Positions 1-9,837 of a stretch of DNA of 64,000 nt are shown one piece after another. Numbering within the stretch: the first letter of the stretch is position 1; each line of letters starts with the position of its first letter. The position numbers were made by a program, and so were the translations under genes. Source of the DNA: Panax quinquefolius (lineage: Eukaryota; Streptophyta; Magnoliopsida; Apiales; Araliaceae); NCBI GenBank assembly GCA_020205615.1, contig CM035165.1, positions 28,555,544 to 28,619,543 of the forward strand, in the 5' to 3' direction. The notes beneath the pieces are model-generated. The model did not search any database. It was not told the DNA's origin and saw only the letters and a program-made list of their open reading frames with translations.

Positions 1-27
1 AGTTTGTGGTGTGTTAAGATAATCTAA

Positions 28-30
<3 letters not shown>

Positions 31-91
<61 letters not shown>
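31..91. repeat. (TA)n microsatellite
   Basis: Uninterrupted TA dinucleotide tract of about 60 bp. The remainder of 1-611 is AT-rich upstream DNA in which I see no gene or mobile element. Confidence 0.95.
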
Positions 92-94
<3 letters not shown>

Positions 95-611
95 GATCTT
101 AAACTCATCTCTTATCTAACATACATTGTTCACTCCCTTTAAATACTTTGATTCCCAGAAATGACGATATGTAATAAGTGATAATTTTTCTAGAAAGATA
201 TGTAATAAGTGGGGTTCTTCTATAATTCTTACCAAATTCATTTATTGATAAGTGTCGCAATATAATTCGACATAAATTTATCGCAATATATAACAGAATT
301 CATTGCGACTCAAGATCTCATTTCATATAAGATAATTTTTATTAACCTATAAAATTAATTGAAGATAAGAGATTAAGTAACACTTGACAAAAATATCTAA
401 GTTGGGACAGAAAATTTAAACTCCAAATTATAACCCTATATAGCGGAAGACTCGTTCTAAAGTCCTTAACCCACTCAACCATCCCCCTTGCATGCAAAAT
501 CCAATTACCACACAATCTTTCCTAAAAATAACAAAACCATAAAATAAAATTATTGGACAACAAAACTTTTTGTCTATTCCAAAAATACCCTACAAACTAA
601 CCCTATAATTC

Positions 612-619
612 TATAAATA
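612..619 (+). promoter_or_regulatory. TATA box of the AGP gene
   Basis: TATAAATA lies about 114 bp before the start codon at 733. A transcription start about 30 bp downstream, in the CT-rich stretch near 640-650, would give a leader of roughly 85-90 nt with no upstream ATG. The position is inferred from the plant core-promoter consensus. Confidence 0.6.
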
Positions 620-732
620 CCCTCCCCACCACCCTCCCATCTCCTCAAGGTAGAAAATAGACAAAGAACATTTGGTAAATATTCTCATTTTGTTTGAGAG
701 TTTTTGCCGATACCTCCTGCCTTAATTTCACC

Positions 733-918
733 ATGGAAATGAAGAAGATTGCTTGCGCTGCCCTTGTTGCCGCGGCCTCCATGAGCGCCGTTTTGGCTCA
801 AGCTCCAACAGAGTCTCCCCTAGCAGCACCAGCAGCTAGTGATGCCAGCGTTGCTTTGCCCGTGGTCGGATTGGTAGGGGCTTCCCTTATGTCCTTCTTT
901 GCCCTCTACATGCACTAA
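733..918 (+). CDS. AGP23: Arabinogalactan peptide, AGP23-like
   Basis: A 61-residue precursor of a cell-surface proteoglycan peptide. Residues 1 to about 23 form a signal peptide ([11 protein letters not shown], then an Ala-rich core). A short Pro/Ala/Ser segment follows with AP, SP and AP dipeptides, the usual sites of proline hydroxylation and type II arabinogalactan attachment. The last 20 residues are hydrophobic ([16 protein letters not shown]), as in a GPI-anchor signal. The start MEMKKIACA, the SLMSFF motif and the C-terminal LYMH match the AG-peptide/AGP23 family, whose members are also about 60 residues and intronless. The ATG at 733 is the first ATG after the TATA box and sits in a good context (ACCATGG). 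In this family the mature peptide is secreted and membrane-tethered; AGP23-type genes are often pollen-expressed, which cannot be judged here. Confidence 0.9.
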   Translation: MEMKKIACAALVAAASMSAVLAQAPTESPLAAPAASDASVALPVVGLVGASLMSFFALYMH

Positions 919-1033
919 AAATTGCCTCTCAATGTCATGAGGGAAATAAAAGATTAGTTAGAGGTTTGTGAGCAATGGGCATGCATGGATTCTACTCTCT
1001 CTTCTCTGTCTTGTAATCTATTTGGTAAACTAT

Positions 1034-1039
1034 AATAAA
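1034..1039 (+). terminator. Polyadenylation signal of the AGP gene
   Basis: AATAAA about 115 nt after the AGP stop codon, in a T-rich context typical of plant 3' ends. This is a motif match only. Confidence 0.5.
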
Positions 1040-1220
1040 AGAACGAAATTTCGATGTGTTTATTGTGATTCCCATTTTTTTTTAAATTGTGGAAATCTCT
1101 GTTATGTGAATTAATTAAGGGAACTAATTATATTTGTACAAGTATTGCAATTGATATTTTCACATGTTCTCAAAGTGGGATCATATGAGAGGGGATACTG
1201 AGGATTTAGTGTTCCCCTTA

Positions 1221-1506
1221 ACTAATTTCGAAGATATTAATTAATTAATGTTATAGTCTTCATATATAACTATGATTTTGTGTGAAAGTTATGTATGTTA
1301 AACATTTTATAAATATAGTGAGATTTCTTTATTATGAATTTTCAAGGAGTTGGATTTTGTTCAAATGTTAATATTTTATTCTTTACAACATTTTGGTTAC
1401 ATCTAGAACTAGTGTGAATATATTAATTTCGAAGATATTCATTTCATAGTCTTCATATTTAATGTTGATTTTGTCTGCAAATTATGGATGCTTCACAAAT
1501 GTAGTG
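1221..1506. repeat. Diverged direct duplication downstream of the AGP gene
   Basis: Two copies of about 90-100 bp, near 1221-1320 and 1424-1506, share the words AATTTCGAAGATATT, AGTCTTCATAT and ATGATTTTGT or similar in the same order. They are separated by about 100 bp of unrelated AT-rich sequence. No gene is present between 1040 and 1566. Confidence 0.6.
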
Positions 1507-1566
1507 TGGCTTATAATCACTCAAAATTGCAGCCGCCCATGATGTGACAATATGACAGCCATCATG

Positions 1567-2500
1567 ATAAGTTTGAAGTGAGGGAATGGAATAGAGGAAT
1601 GAATGAAATAAAAATGATTTATTTGATGGAGGATAAATCATTCAAATGGAATGAAAATTCATCCTTTTGCTTTTTTTATTCCATGTGGAATAAAATTCAT
1701 TTCAATAGAATAGATATATATGATAATTTTGTCATTATATGAGACAACACCTACCACCACCAACCAAACACAGGGCCGGCCCTGAGTTTTTCAGGGCCTA
1801 AAGCGACAAAAAAAAGGGGCCTTTTGTGAATTGCTATTAAGATAGGCATAAAAAAACTAAAAACTTTTCATGAACAAAAGAACATCAATACGAAAGAATA
1901 CCAAATATAATAACCGACTATTTCAATATTTTCTTTCTTTTTCTTTTTTCAGATTCAGACATATACTTTTTAGGAGCCACGGTGAATTAAAATTTAAAAA
2001 TCTACAAAATTTCAACATAATCTCGTGATTATCTATAAATTAATTATCAAATAGGGCCTCCTTTATAATTATTAAGAGTCTAAAACTACTCCCAAACAAT
2101 TATAAAAACTCAAAAGAGATTAAAATTTTCACTTGATTCATAATAGCATACACAAATCTACTTAATCAGTCATCAAGCCCAATTAAATTAAACAATGTTT
2201 CTAAATCTCATAAACAAAACAATTAATTTCAAAACCCTAAAAAATAGAATTAATACCTGAAATTAGCTTGAAATTTATGAGAAGGAATACTAGAATAGCA
2301 TTTAACACTTAGTCTTCTGATTTAAGTATTCTATTTAAGTAATGAAAGGAATAGAATATTTAAGGGGGACCCTAAAATTTTGGCACTAAAGCTAAAGCTC
2401 CTTGGTTTTAGCTTCAGGTAAGTCTTGACCAAACATACACTTAAAATACCTTAAAATCATTCCATTCCGTCCTCCATTCCATTCCATTCCTTCAATCCGA
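1567..2500. mobile_element. MITE with GGAATGGAAT-type ends, split by a hAT element
   Basis: The left end near 1570-1610 (TTGAAGTGAGGGAATGGAAT, then AGAGGAATGAATG) is the inverted counterpart of the right end near 2455-2498 (reverse complement TTGAAGGAATGGAATGGAAT). The two halves are separated by the hAT-like element at 1771-2427. I infer an older MITE later split by the hAT insertion. Exact borders and a target duplication were not established. Confidence 0.5.
1771..2427. mobile_element. Non-autonomous hAT-like element, 657 bp
   Basis: Flanked by a perfect 8-bp duplication ACCAAACA (1763-1770 and 2428-2435), the length hAT transposases generate. The left end is CAGGGCCGGCCCTGAG and the right end in reverse complement is CAAGACTTACCTGAAG, an imperfect inverted repeat. 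No transposase reading frame is present. The left terminus matches the second element at 10938-11167. Confidence 0.75.
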
Positions 2501-2756
2501 GAGCAGCATCAATGTTAAACTAAAATGAACAAACTATACAAGATTTTGCTTTCTTAAAATTTTTGCTTCACACTAGTCTCCAGGAACAATATGTAGAAAT
2601 TGTACATGAATAATTGCAAACCTTACACTCAAGCTCTGGCAAGTAAATGAAAATTACTTTTTTGTGATTCTATCCAAATTTGGTCGCGGAGTTCTTCTAT
2701 TAAAAACATTACACTTTGTGTTGCGAATAGTCTGGAATTTCAATTCCCTGTCATGT

Positions 2757-5700
2757 TCATATTCCCCAGTACCATTTCTTACTGCTTTTTCCCACTTTGG
2801 TTGCACCAATCTTCTGAAATGTTGCCTTTGTCTCATGCAACCGATTTTTGTAGTCTTTCTTCCATGCTTCAAACCGGAGCTTCAGTTTTCGAAGCCCATC
2901 TTCTGGATTTATATCCGAACCTAACTGTCCTGTTGGGGCAGTATGCATTGTATGATCAACATTAATATCATGATGCAATGGAGTATAATCCATTATTCCG
3001 ATTTGATTTGCAGCATTTTCAGCAGCATGAGTACTCCTCTTAGCCACCTCAGCTAGACTCACCTGCATAATATTTGGAATAAGGTCACTTAATCACTGCA
3101 ATTATTCTGTTTTTACACAGTTGTGGCAAAGGAATTTTAGTTCCCTCTCGGTCACATAACCCACTTATGATTAGGCTAGCCCGTGAGCTGTGGCTGCTCT
3201 TGCCAGGTCTTGTACAAAACATGACAGAAGTTGTTTAAGAAATTTCCAATGTTTTTTAGTGATTTTCTTCTTATTTCAATCTACAACACAGAAATAAATT
3301 GCAATCTAAACCGTATACTGCTATGACAAAATGAATTGGATTGAGAGGAGCAAGAATTTCAGTTGGTGCAACTGACTTGTATAGATGTCAACTGATCTTG
3401 CCACATTTGCTCCAAGGACTTCATCTTTGCTTCAGATTGCTGCCATTTTTTCTCATATTTCTCAAGTTGTAGTCGTAAACCAGCATTTTCCTCCTTTTTA
3501 TACTGCGCTGCTGCCTCAGTCTTAAGAACTCGCCTTTGGAGATCAAGTACATTAGAATACGGAATATGAACACAATCCTGAATGCACAAAAGACAGAAAT
3601 TGTGGAAATTCTAAGCAATAGAAACTGAAAATTCATAGTAAATAACATCACCGAAAGGGCAAATTGCAAAACTGTCCCCCTCGTGTTGAATTGCAATATA
3701 GAAGCTCATGTTTCAATTTCTTACAAGGTCATAGTCAATGTTTCAATTTTTTGCAAAACTATCCCTCTAACCAATTTTGGTCAAAATAAGTATATCATGT
3801 GCGTGTTCAAGGGGTAAAGTAGTTAGTTTATACATTAAAATATATTCTCTCGAACCCCGCTGCTTAGCTCAGTAGTTTAAGAGAGAACTTAGAACTAGTC
3901 TTAAACCAGGAGGTCTTAACTTTGACTCCCACTGACATCGAGTATAGGGGCCACGGACCGCGAGCGAAAGCCTATTATTGAAAGCCTTGTTCGGGGAGGG
4001 GAGACATAGTCTGGTCGCAAGGCCAGGAAACTCCTCATCAAAATATATATATATATTTCCTCGAAACATAGGGATAAAACCATCAGAACATAGACTATTT
4101 TGCCCCTTCAATTACCCACATGATTGACTTAATTTGATCGCCCTTGGTTAGGAGGATAGTTTCGCAAAAAATCAAAATATTAGCTTTGACGTTGCAAAAA
4201 TTGAAACATAAGCATCCATTTTGCAATTGAGCGTCAACATGAAGGGACAGTTTAGCAAATTGACTGGTAACTAAAAGAGGCCAAACCTTTTTCTCTGCAT
4301 TCTCTGTGCTTAGCTTTTTCATATTTTCAGTATATTTAAGATGTCTTCTACTCAACCAACCTCGAATTACTGCAGTTATAAAAAAAAAAAGAAAAAGAAT
4401 GAGATATGTGTGATAAAAATTTCACAAAGCAATCAACAAACAATTTAATATCTATACCAGATTGCAAAAGTATGACTGCTGTCTGTTGAGTTTGTAATGT
4501 TCTACCAGCAATGTTCTTTTTATTTCTAGCATTTTCAGCACGAACGACTGCAAGGTAAACAAATTTAGATTAGAGTCTACAAGCAATAAATGTAGCATCA
4601 GAAACATTTAAGTGCTATTTTGATAAACCAAAAAAAAGCCAGAATTCATTTGAAATGGAAAGATATATATAAGGACTCTTGTTAGAACTTGTGGCTCATA
4701 TAGTGTGTATGAGAGATACTGACAAGTTTTTGAAAAAGGCCACGTGCGGAGAGGAGCGGAGCTGAGTGAAGCGAAGCGACCGAACGGCTATGTACTCAGA
4801 TAATAAATAAAACACCTCTCTCCGCTCCCGTGGACGTACCCAAATTTGGGGAACCACGTAAATCTCTGTGTTGATTCTTTACTGTTGTATGCGTGTGTGT
4901 GATCCAATCCTAACAACTCTTTTACATTTGTTGTAGCGACAGTTGACACTTTAAGTAACACTAATTACTCTGATAATATCAATGGACAAAAAAAACCAAA
5001 AAATCTTGCTTTGGCCCGAGTGGTACTACTCAACCCATGGTAACCATGAGGCTGAGAGATCGAGCCTTGGCATGTCAGGGTAAGGTGTGTGAGTGTTTAA
5101 ATTTCAGTCTAATATAGCAAAAAATATATATATTAAATTTATGCATTTCACCAATAAAAAAAAATTGAAGTCCTCAAAACAGATGTGACATATTGAATAC
5201 TGGTATATATGAACTGTAAAGGGGAATTGTCTAAAGGTAATCATAAAAATAAACTTGATTAAAAATGAATTACATGATTGCAGTGTAATTATCCCTCTTT
5301 TAAGCTCATGATAGCAGCAGCGTGCTTGGTGGCCGCGGAAGTATTTTTGAATTCCAAGTGTCCCTTTTAGTTCCCTTTCTGGTGTATAATCCATTGTACC
5401 AGTCTGTAATTTAATAAATAAATAAATATATACTATGACAGAATATTGCAATCAACTCAAAAGAATAAGAACAATATAGTTTAATTTTTTCAGAACAAAA
5501 GGAAGTAGTAAAATACATGTTTAAAAAATCTAGTGTTAGATTTAGCTTGTTCCCTCAAGTACAAGATTAAAAAATCCATTGGTTTGCTTTTCATGGGCAT
5601 CAGCATAACATATTTGTTAAATAAATTCACTTATAAATAGTCTATAATGTGGTTCACATCTACATGGTTTCTCTTAATCTTTTTTCACTATCATTCAATT

Positions 5701-6888
5701 TCTACTAAATGAACCATTAATATTCAATGATTGTGGACTATAATAAATAAAGCCCTTTGGATAAACCAACACACACTGCCGTTTTTATAGGTCTTACTCA
5801 GTGAGAGCAGATCATCTGTCCCCTTGTATCCCCACTTAAATTTTGACACCTGAACTTTTATTTAATTTTAGAATTAATTGGTGTTAAGTAAGAGACTATA
5901 TATGTGTCAAAATTTAAATGGGAGGACATGGAAAATGGGAACAGAGGATCTGCTCTCGTACTCAGTGCTCAAGACTCCCACAAATAACATGATTTAGAAA
6001 ATGTTAGATACACTCTGACTTCGGTTTTATGATTAGAAGAAGTGCATTGAATAGTGTTGTGCCATGATAGTTCCATAAGCTCCTCCTCACCCTGAATAGT
6101 AAGTGAGGTCTACCCTCATGTGAGAAAGTAACTCGTGGAACTAACACTTTGACTTGTAGAAAAGATGTAGTGTTGGCATTAAGAAAAACTGATGTGGCAT
6201 TATCAGTTCCATTTTTCTCTGTGCTTGAATATTTGTAATTCCAAAGCAATCCATTTGCTTTTCACTTTAAGAAACATTTTTTCTTTTAGCTCCTATATAA
6301 ACATGATGAATATACAAAATAGAGGGTCAAACTCAAACATAATCGAAAGGTCATGATGCTTATGGCACTCCAAAATGGTAAACTAACACTAAAGTACTTA
6401 TATTTCAGGCTAATTTGTTTTTGGGGTTCCAATAGCATTTCTCAAGCCAAAAAAACATACATAACATGCATGTCCCACAAAAAGAGTCATAGTATTATTT
6501 TGAAAATAAAAATAAATTCTGAATTTTAAGATTTTGTGAAGTAACTACGACAAAAGTCAAACAGAACTCGTTTTTTTTTGGAAAAGAGAGTAATTCAAAA
6601 ACTGGAAATGATGAAAATTGAGCTCTTCACCTTCTGTATAAGGCAGCCACCATTGTCTCCATAGCTACATTCCCGCTTGGCTTCCCTTCTTGTGATCTCT
6701 TCATTCTTTCTATTTTCATGAGTTAAATCAATCTCTTGGAACTTAATAGGCCTAGCCCTTTTTCCAGGAGGCAACCGGGCCTTAGATACGGGACGAACCG
6801 GCAATGCAGGCGGAAGATCCTCTGTTTTTTGCTCTGTTTTTTGCTGGAGCTTGTCAAGCATAAGCTCAAGTGAGCTTCTAGTGGCCAT
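2757..6888 (-). CDS. Headless (motorless) class VIII myosin-like protein
   Basis: Six exons on the minus strand: 6888-6631, 5403-5274, 4547-4458, 4369-4287, 3577-3377 and 3062-2757. All have GT-AG borders and join in phase into 355 codons without a stop. Residues 1-86 match the N-terminal exon of plant myosin VIII (SSLELMLDKL, then DLPPALPVRPVSKARLP). Residues 87-187 carry three IQ, calmodulin-binding motifs: IQKYFRGHQARC, LQSFVRAENAR and LQSVIRGWLSRR. Residues 188-254 are a coiled coil (LQRRVLKTEAA, MKSLEQMWQDQ). The end carries the tail block RKLKLRFEAWKKDYKNRLHE. The motor domain normally between exon 1 and the first IQ exon is missing: only 1.2 kb of intron lies there and I find no P-loop. 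An in-frame ATG at 6897 would add three residues. A truncated pseudogene or an assembly deletion remain possible. Confidence 0.8.
3855..4040 (+). mobile_element. tRNA-derived SINE-like element in a myosin-like gene intron
   Basis: A box-like GCTTAGCTCAGTAG near 3862-3875 and a B box-like TTTGACTCCC near 3921-3930 indicate a degenerate RNA polymerase III promoter. A tRNA-unrelated body and a short A/T-rich tail follow. The flanks repeat imperfectly (AAATATATTCTCTCGAA on the left, TATATATTTCCTCGAA on the right), consistent with a long target duplication. It lies between the fourth and fifth exons. Confidence 0.6.
4680..4915. mobile_element. Solo LTR, copia-like, 236 bp
   Basis: Begins TGTTAG and ends CTAACA, the inverted ends of many copia LTRs, and is flanked by a perfect 5-bp duplication ACTCT (4675-4679 and 4916-4920). 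The internal phrase CCACGTAAATCTCTGTGTT is typical of copia LTR R-U5 regions. No second LTR or coding region is present, so this is a recombined solo LTR or a very small LTR element. It lies in the intron between the second and third exons of the myosin-like gene. Confidence 0.85.
4995..5100 (+). mobile_element. tRNA-derived SINE-like element
   Basis: A box TGGCCCGAGTGG at 5012-5023 and B box GATCGAGCC at 5058-5066 are spaced as in tRNA-Leu/Ser-derived SINEs. The sequence does not fold into a credible tRNA because the acceptor arm is missing. Borders are approximate and no clear target duplication was found. It sits in the same intron as the solo LTR at 4680-4915. Confidence 0.5.
5804..5958. 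mobile_element. Mutator-type MITE, 155 bp
   Basis: Flanked by a perfect 9-bp duplication TACTCAGTG (5795-5803 and 5959-5967), the length made by Mutator-like transposases. Both ends carry an inverted repeat of about 60 bp: AGAGCAGATCATCTGT on the left against CGAGAGCAGATCCTCTGT on the right, continuing to a shared AAATTTTGACAC. No coding capacity. It sits in the intron where the missing myosin motor exons would belong. Confidence 0.9.
5968..6630 (-). other. Myosin-like gene intron without motor exons
   Basis: This stretch and 5404-5794 together replace the motor-coding part of a normal myosin VIII gene. Read on the minus strand I see no P-loop, switch or actin-binding motif. An 81-codon open stretch at 6004-6249 (-) has no recognisable relationship. 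Confidence 0.65.
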
Positions 6889-6897
6889 GGAATGCAT

Positions 6898-7786
6898 AAT
6901 TCTGGCTGAACACACAAAACTGCAAAGAATGATTTGAGAGAGAATAGAGTCACTTAGATTTACAAAAGGCTGCAAAGTGTTGGCACAGTTCTTGTGCAAA
7001 GAATCTAGTGTTTGGACTTTTATTGGAATAACAAGGAATTTTACATGTATGATTTTCTGACTGAAGTTTTGCTTTGCTTTCGCTTTTAAAGCCAAATTGC
7101 TGAAGCACATCACATGGGAATTTTGGTAGTTTGTGGAGGGCAAAATGGTAATCTTGTTTGAAATTTTCTTCAACAACGTTTATTAGGATTTCTTTTTCCA
7201 GACCAACTATTTATTTAAGGTTTTCTTACAAACTAGGGTCTTGCTTTTAGAGGACAGTCAAGAGTATGATATTTGTTGTTGAGTATATTGACTTATAAGA
7301 TACTATAATTCTAGTTATGTGGACATTTGATAGCCTAGTATCACAATCAATTTATTTAAGTATTTATTGTCTTCTGCTAATGAGTTCTTAGTCTGATACT
7401 GCCGGTTACTCAATATAACTCGTTTTAGTGAAATGTTTTTGTCTCTTAATATAATTGTTTAGTTTTTAATATTATCCCAAGTATTAAATAGTCTAATAAA
7501 TAACATTTTTTTTTTCCAATACAAGGACAATATAGACAATTAATAATATATTTAATATTTTACAATCATTATCTTAATATTTTTGCACAAGTCTAAAACG
7601 AGTTATAAGGAACAGAGGGAGTATATGTTTAAGATTGAGGTCCTAGTCCCAGTCCCATTTTCGATTCTCACAATTTGTGTTGGTTTGTGTTTCTTATTAA
7701 TTTATACAACTCTCTTTTATGACACTTAATTTTATTCTTATAATGAGACTTGTATTTTCACCCATAAGATATGAGGTTACCTGAAT
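6898..7786. other. Upstream region of the myosin-like gene
   Basis: The minus-strand frame stays open upstream of the chosen ATG to about 7176, but the residues are not myosin-like, so I treat it as 5' untranslated or promoter DNA. No clear TATA box was assigned and no other gene is seen. Confidence 0.4.
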
Positions 7787-7938
7787 GGGAATTGTTAAAT
7801 TTATAACACTTTTTGTTATTTCCACAATAAAAGTGTCGTTGTAGACGTATAGCGACGGTGAAAACTGTAGCTATAAGATCTATAGCAACACTTTTGTTGT
7901 GGAAATAATATTTTCTGTTATGGATTTAACAGTTCTCT
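7787..7938. mobile_element. Foldback MITE, about 150 bp
   Basis: The two halves are near-complete inverted repeats. The left arm reads GAATTGTTAAATTTATAACA, then TTATTTCCACAATAAAAGTG. The reverse complement of the right arm reads GAACTGTTAAATCCATAACA, then TTATTTCCACAACAAAAGTG. The centre is about 40 bp. No coding capacity and no certain target duplication. Confidence 0.75.
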
Positions 7939-8913
7939 AAATAATTTTGTAAGTTTGTAACACGAGATTCTTGATCTTGATTATAAAATTCATTTAAATT
8001 TATATTGGAGTTTATCTATTAGTCTTCTTTTTCTCATTGTTGTTGAGATTGACTTATACTTCTGCGGGTATTGGGCTTAGAGATCTATTAGTAGCTCGAT
8101 CTTGGGTTTTACTAATGTATTGGACCTCATGTGTTTGGCGTCATGTTATAACCACTAGGGTTTTTCTAGTTACTATAAAAATATTGTTTGGTGTGTGGAT
8201 CATTATAGAGTGTGTGAAGCGTCTTATGAATACATCAGACAAATAGGACTAACCAAATTGATGAACCTGAGTATTTGTGTGTTATTACTTTTCCGTTTTT
8301 CATATAATATCTGTGTGATTGCAATATTATTCGTTCTTAAATTCTAACAATTCTCATAATAATTCCTCAATCCCAAAATAATAATGTCATTTTTATTTAT
8401 TTGTTCGCCCAAACATGAGAATCCTTTTTCAAAAGTAGTCCCAAAGGTTGCTTCGTGTTTCAAATTTTCCTTAATGATCGTAAGGAATTCCCTCCAAGCT
8501 TCAATTTTCAAATGATTTGTTATATTTTGGAAGAATTATTTGTTAAAAAATAAATAAATAAAGGACGATGTATCTAATAGAAGAATCAGAGTCTATTAGT
8601 CTAATATATCATTCAAGTTAATTTCATATATATTTTGCCTTCTTTTCAAAAGTGAAATGATTAAGGCATCACCTTATTTTATTAAGTGAATATGATTTTG
8701 GTCTAGGTAAGGTTAGTTAATTTATGCATGGATAAGTGAAATGAAATTATGGGGATCTTAAACAATGAAAAATACCTAAAGAACAGGCTAGAATGTATAG
8801 GTTTTCAAGAGGAAGGTGGAAGTAATGATGAAAGAGTAACTCTCTCTAGCGAACCGAAAGAAACGAATTAAGAACGAACCGGTTATATGACAGATTATAT
8901 TCTATGAACTATT

Positions 8914-8952
<39 letters not shown>

Positions 8953-9222
8953 GATTCATTTGGTGACACATCGAGAACTTTGCAACTTTAGAGGGAACAA
9001 CTTTTCATGAATCACTTAAAATTCTTTCTTATGCTGCCACTGTTTCACTACATTTGATAGCACCAATATGTTCCCACTTTCATTTCAGAAAACAAGGAGT
9101 TATTGCCACTGGGATAATTATGCATTTTGAGTACCAATAATATAAACACTTTTTAATTCACAATTAAGCTTCACGAGGTCCACAAGCTTTAAATGGAAAG
9201 GAAAAGAACTCTATATAAATAA
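7939..9222. other. Intergenic DNA with a TA microsatellite
   Basis: No gene-like open frame with recognisable content. A (TA)n tract lies at 8917-8951. Otherwise I see nothing specific. Confidence 0.6.
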
Positions 9223-9450
9223 TGTAACACCCCAATATCATATAAGAAATTAAATTACTAATAATAATATCTACAATCGTGACTTTATGAGTGAGTTTCT
9301 GTTGGGCTAAGATAGATATTATATTATTGAGTCAGTAGTTTAAGGTCTTATTTGAATAGATTTGATTCGATTCGGACTTAAAATTTGACCCGAGATTTGT
9401 TTCAGACTCAGGATTTAACCCGGATTATTTCATATGGTATCAGAGCCGAC
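9223..9450 (+). mobile_element. Degraded LTR with primer-binding-like site
   Basis: Starts TGTAACACCCC, a common start for plant Ty3 LTRs. TGGTATCAGAGC, the complement of the initiator methionine tRNA 3' end, follows about 210 bp later at 9435-9446. No gag or pol follows, so this is at most an LTR and leader fragment. Confidence 0.5.
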
Positions 9451-9602
9451 TCTCGAAAGTGAATAGAAAATATTTGTATCTCATGACGATTCGAACTTAG
9501 AATTTGACTCGAAATTTTTTCCGGACTCAAAATTTGAATCGAATTATTTCAAATACAATTGTCAAAAATAAACCTTATAGACCTTAATACTTAAGTCATT
9601 AT

Positions 9603-9780
9603 TAGGGGTGAGTATCGGTAAATAACCGTATCGAACCGGTCCAAACCGTACCATACCGATTACAAAAATTGTCCAAAATTGTGTATCGATACCGGTACCG
9701 GTTAGGTCGATATCTCGAACCGGTTAACCGGTTTGGTACCAGTTTTTACCTATATTTTTACCAATTTTATGTAGCTTCGA
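9603..9780. mobile_element. hAT-like terminal fragment
   Basis: Begins TAGGGGTGAGTATCGG and continues with clustered CGG/ACCGG words, resembling the ends of non-autonomous hAT elements. The other end was not identified. Confidence 0.35.
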
Positions 9781-9837
9781 TTCACTGTTAATTGTTACGA
9801 AATTTTGCCTTTTTAAAGCATCATTAACTCCTAAATC

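Noticed and set aside
4995..5100. Possible tRNA-Leu/Ser gene
   Set aside because: A and B boxes are present, but no acceptor stem or anticodon arm can be formed, so it is called SINE-like.
5104..5270. Continuation of the first IQ exon frame past the donor site
   Set aside because: The family sequence leaves this frame at LQS and resumes in the next exon; the extension is intron read-through.
6898..7176. Upstream in-frame extension of the myosin-like first exon
   Set aside because: The residues before the chosen ATG do not resemble the family N-terminus, which starts just before SSLE; treated as untranslated.
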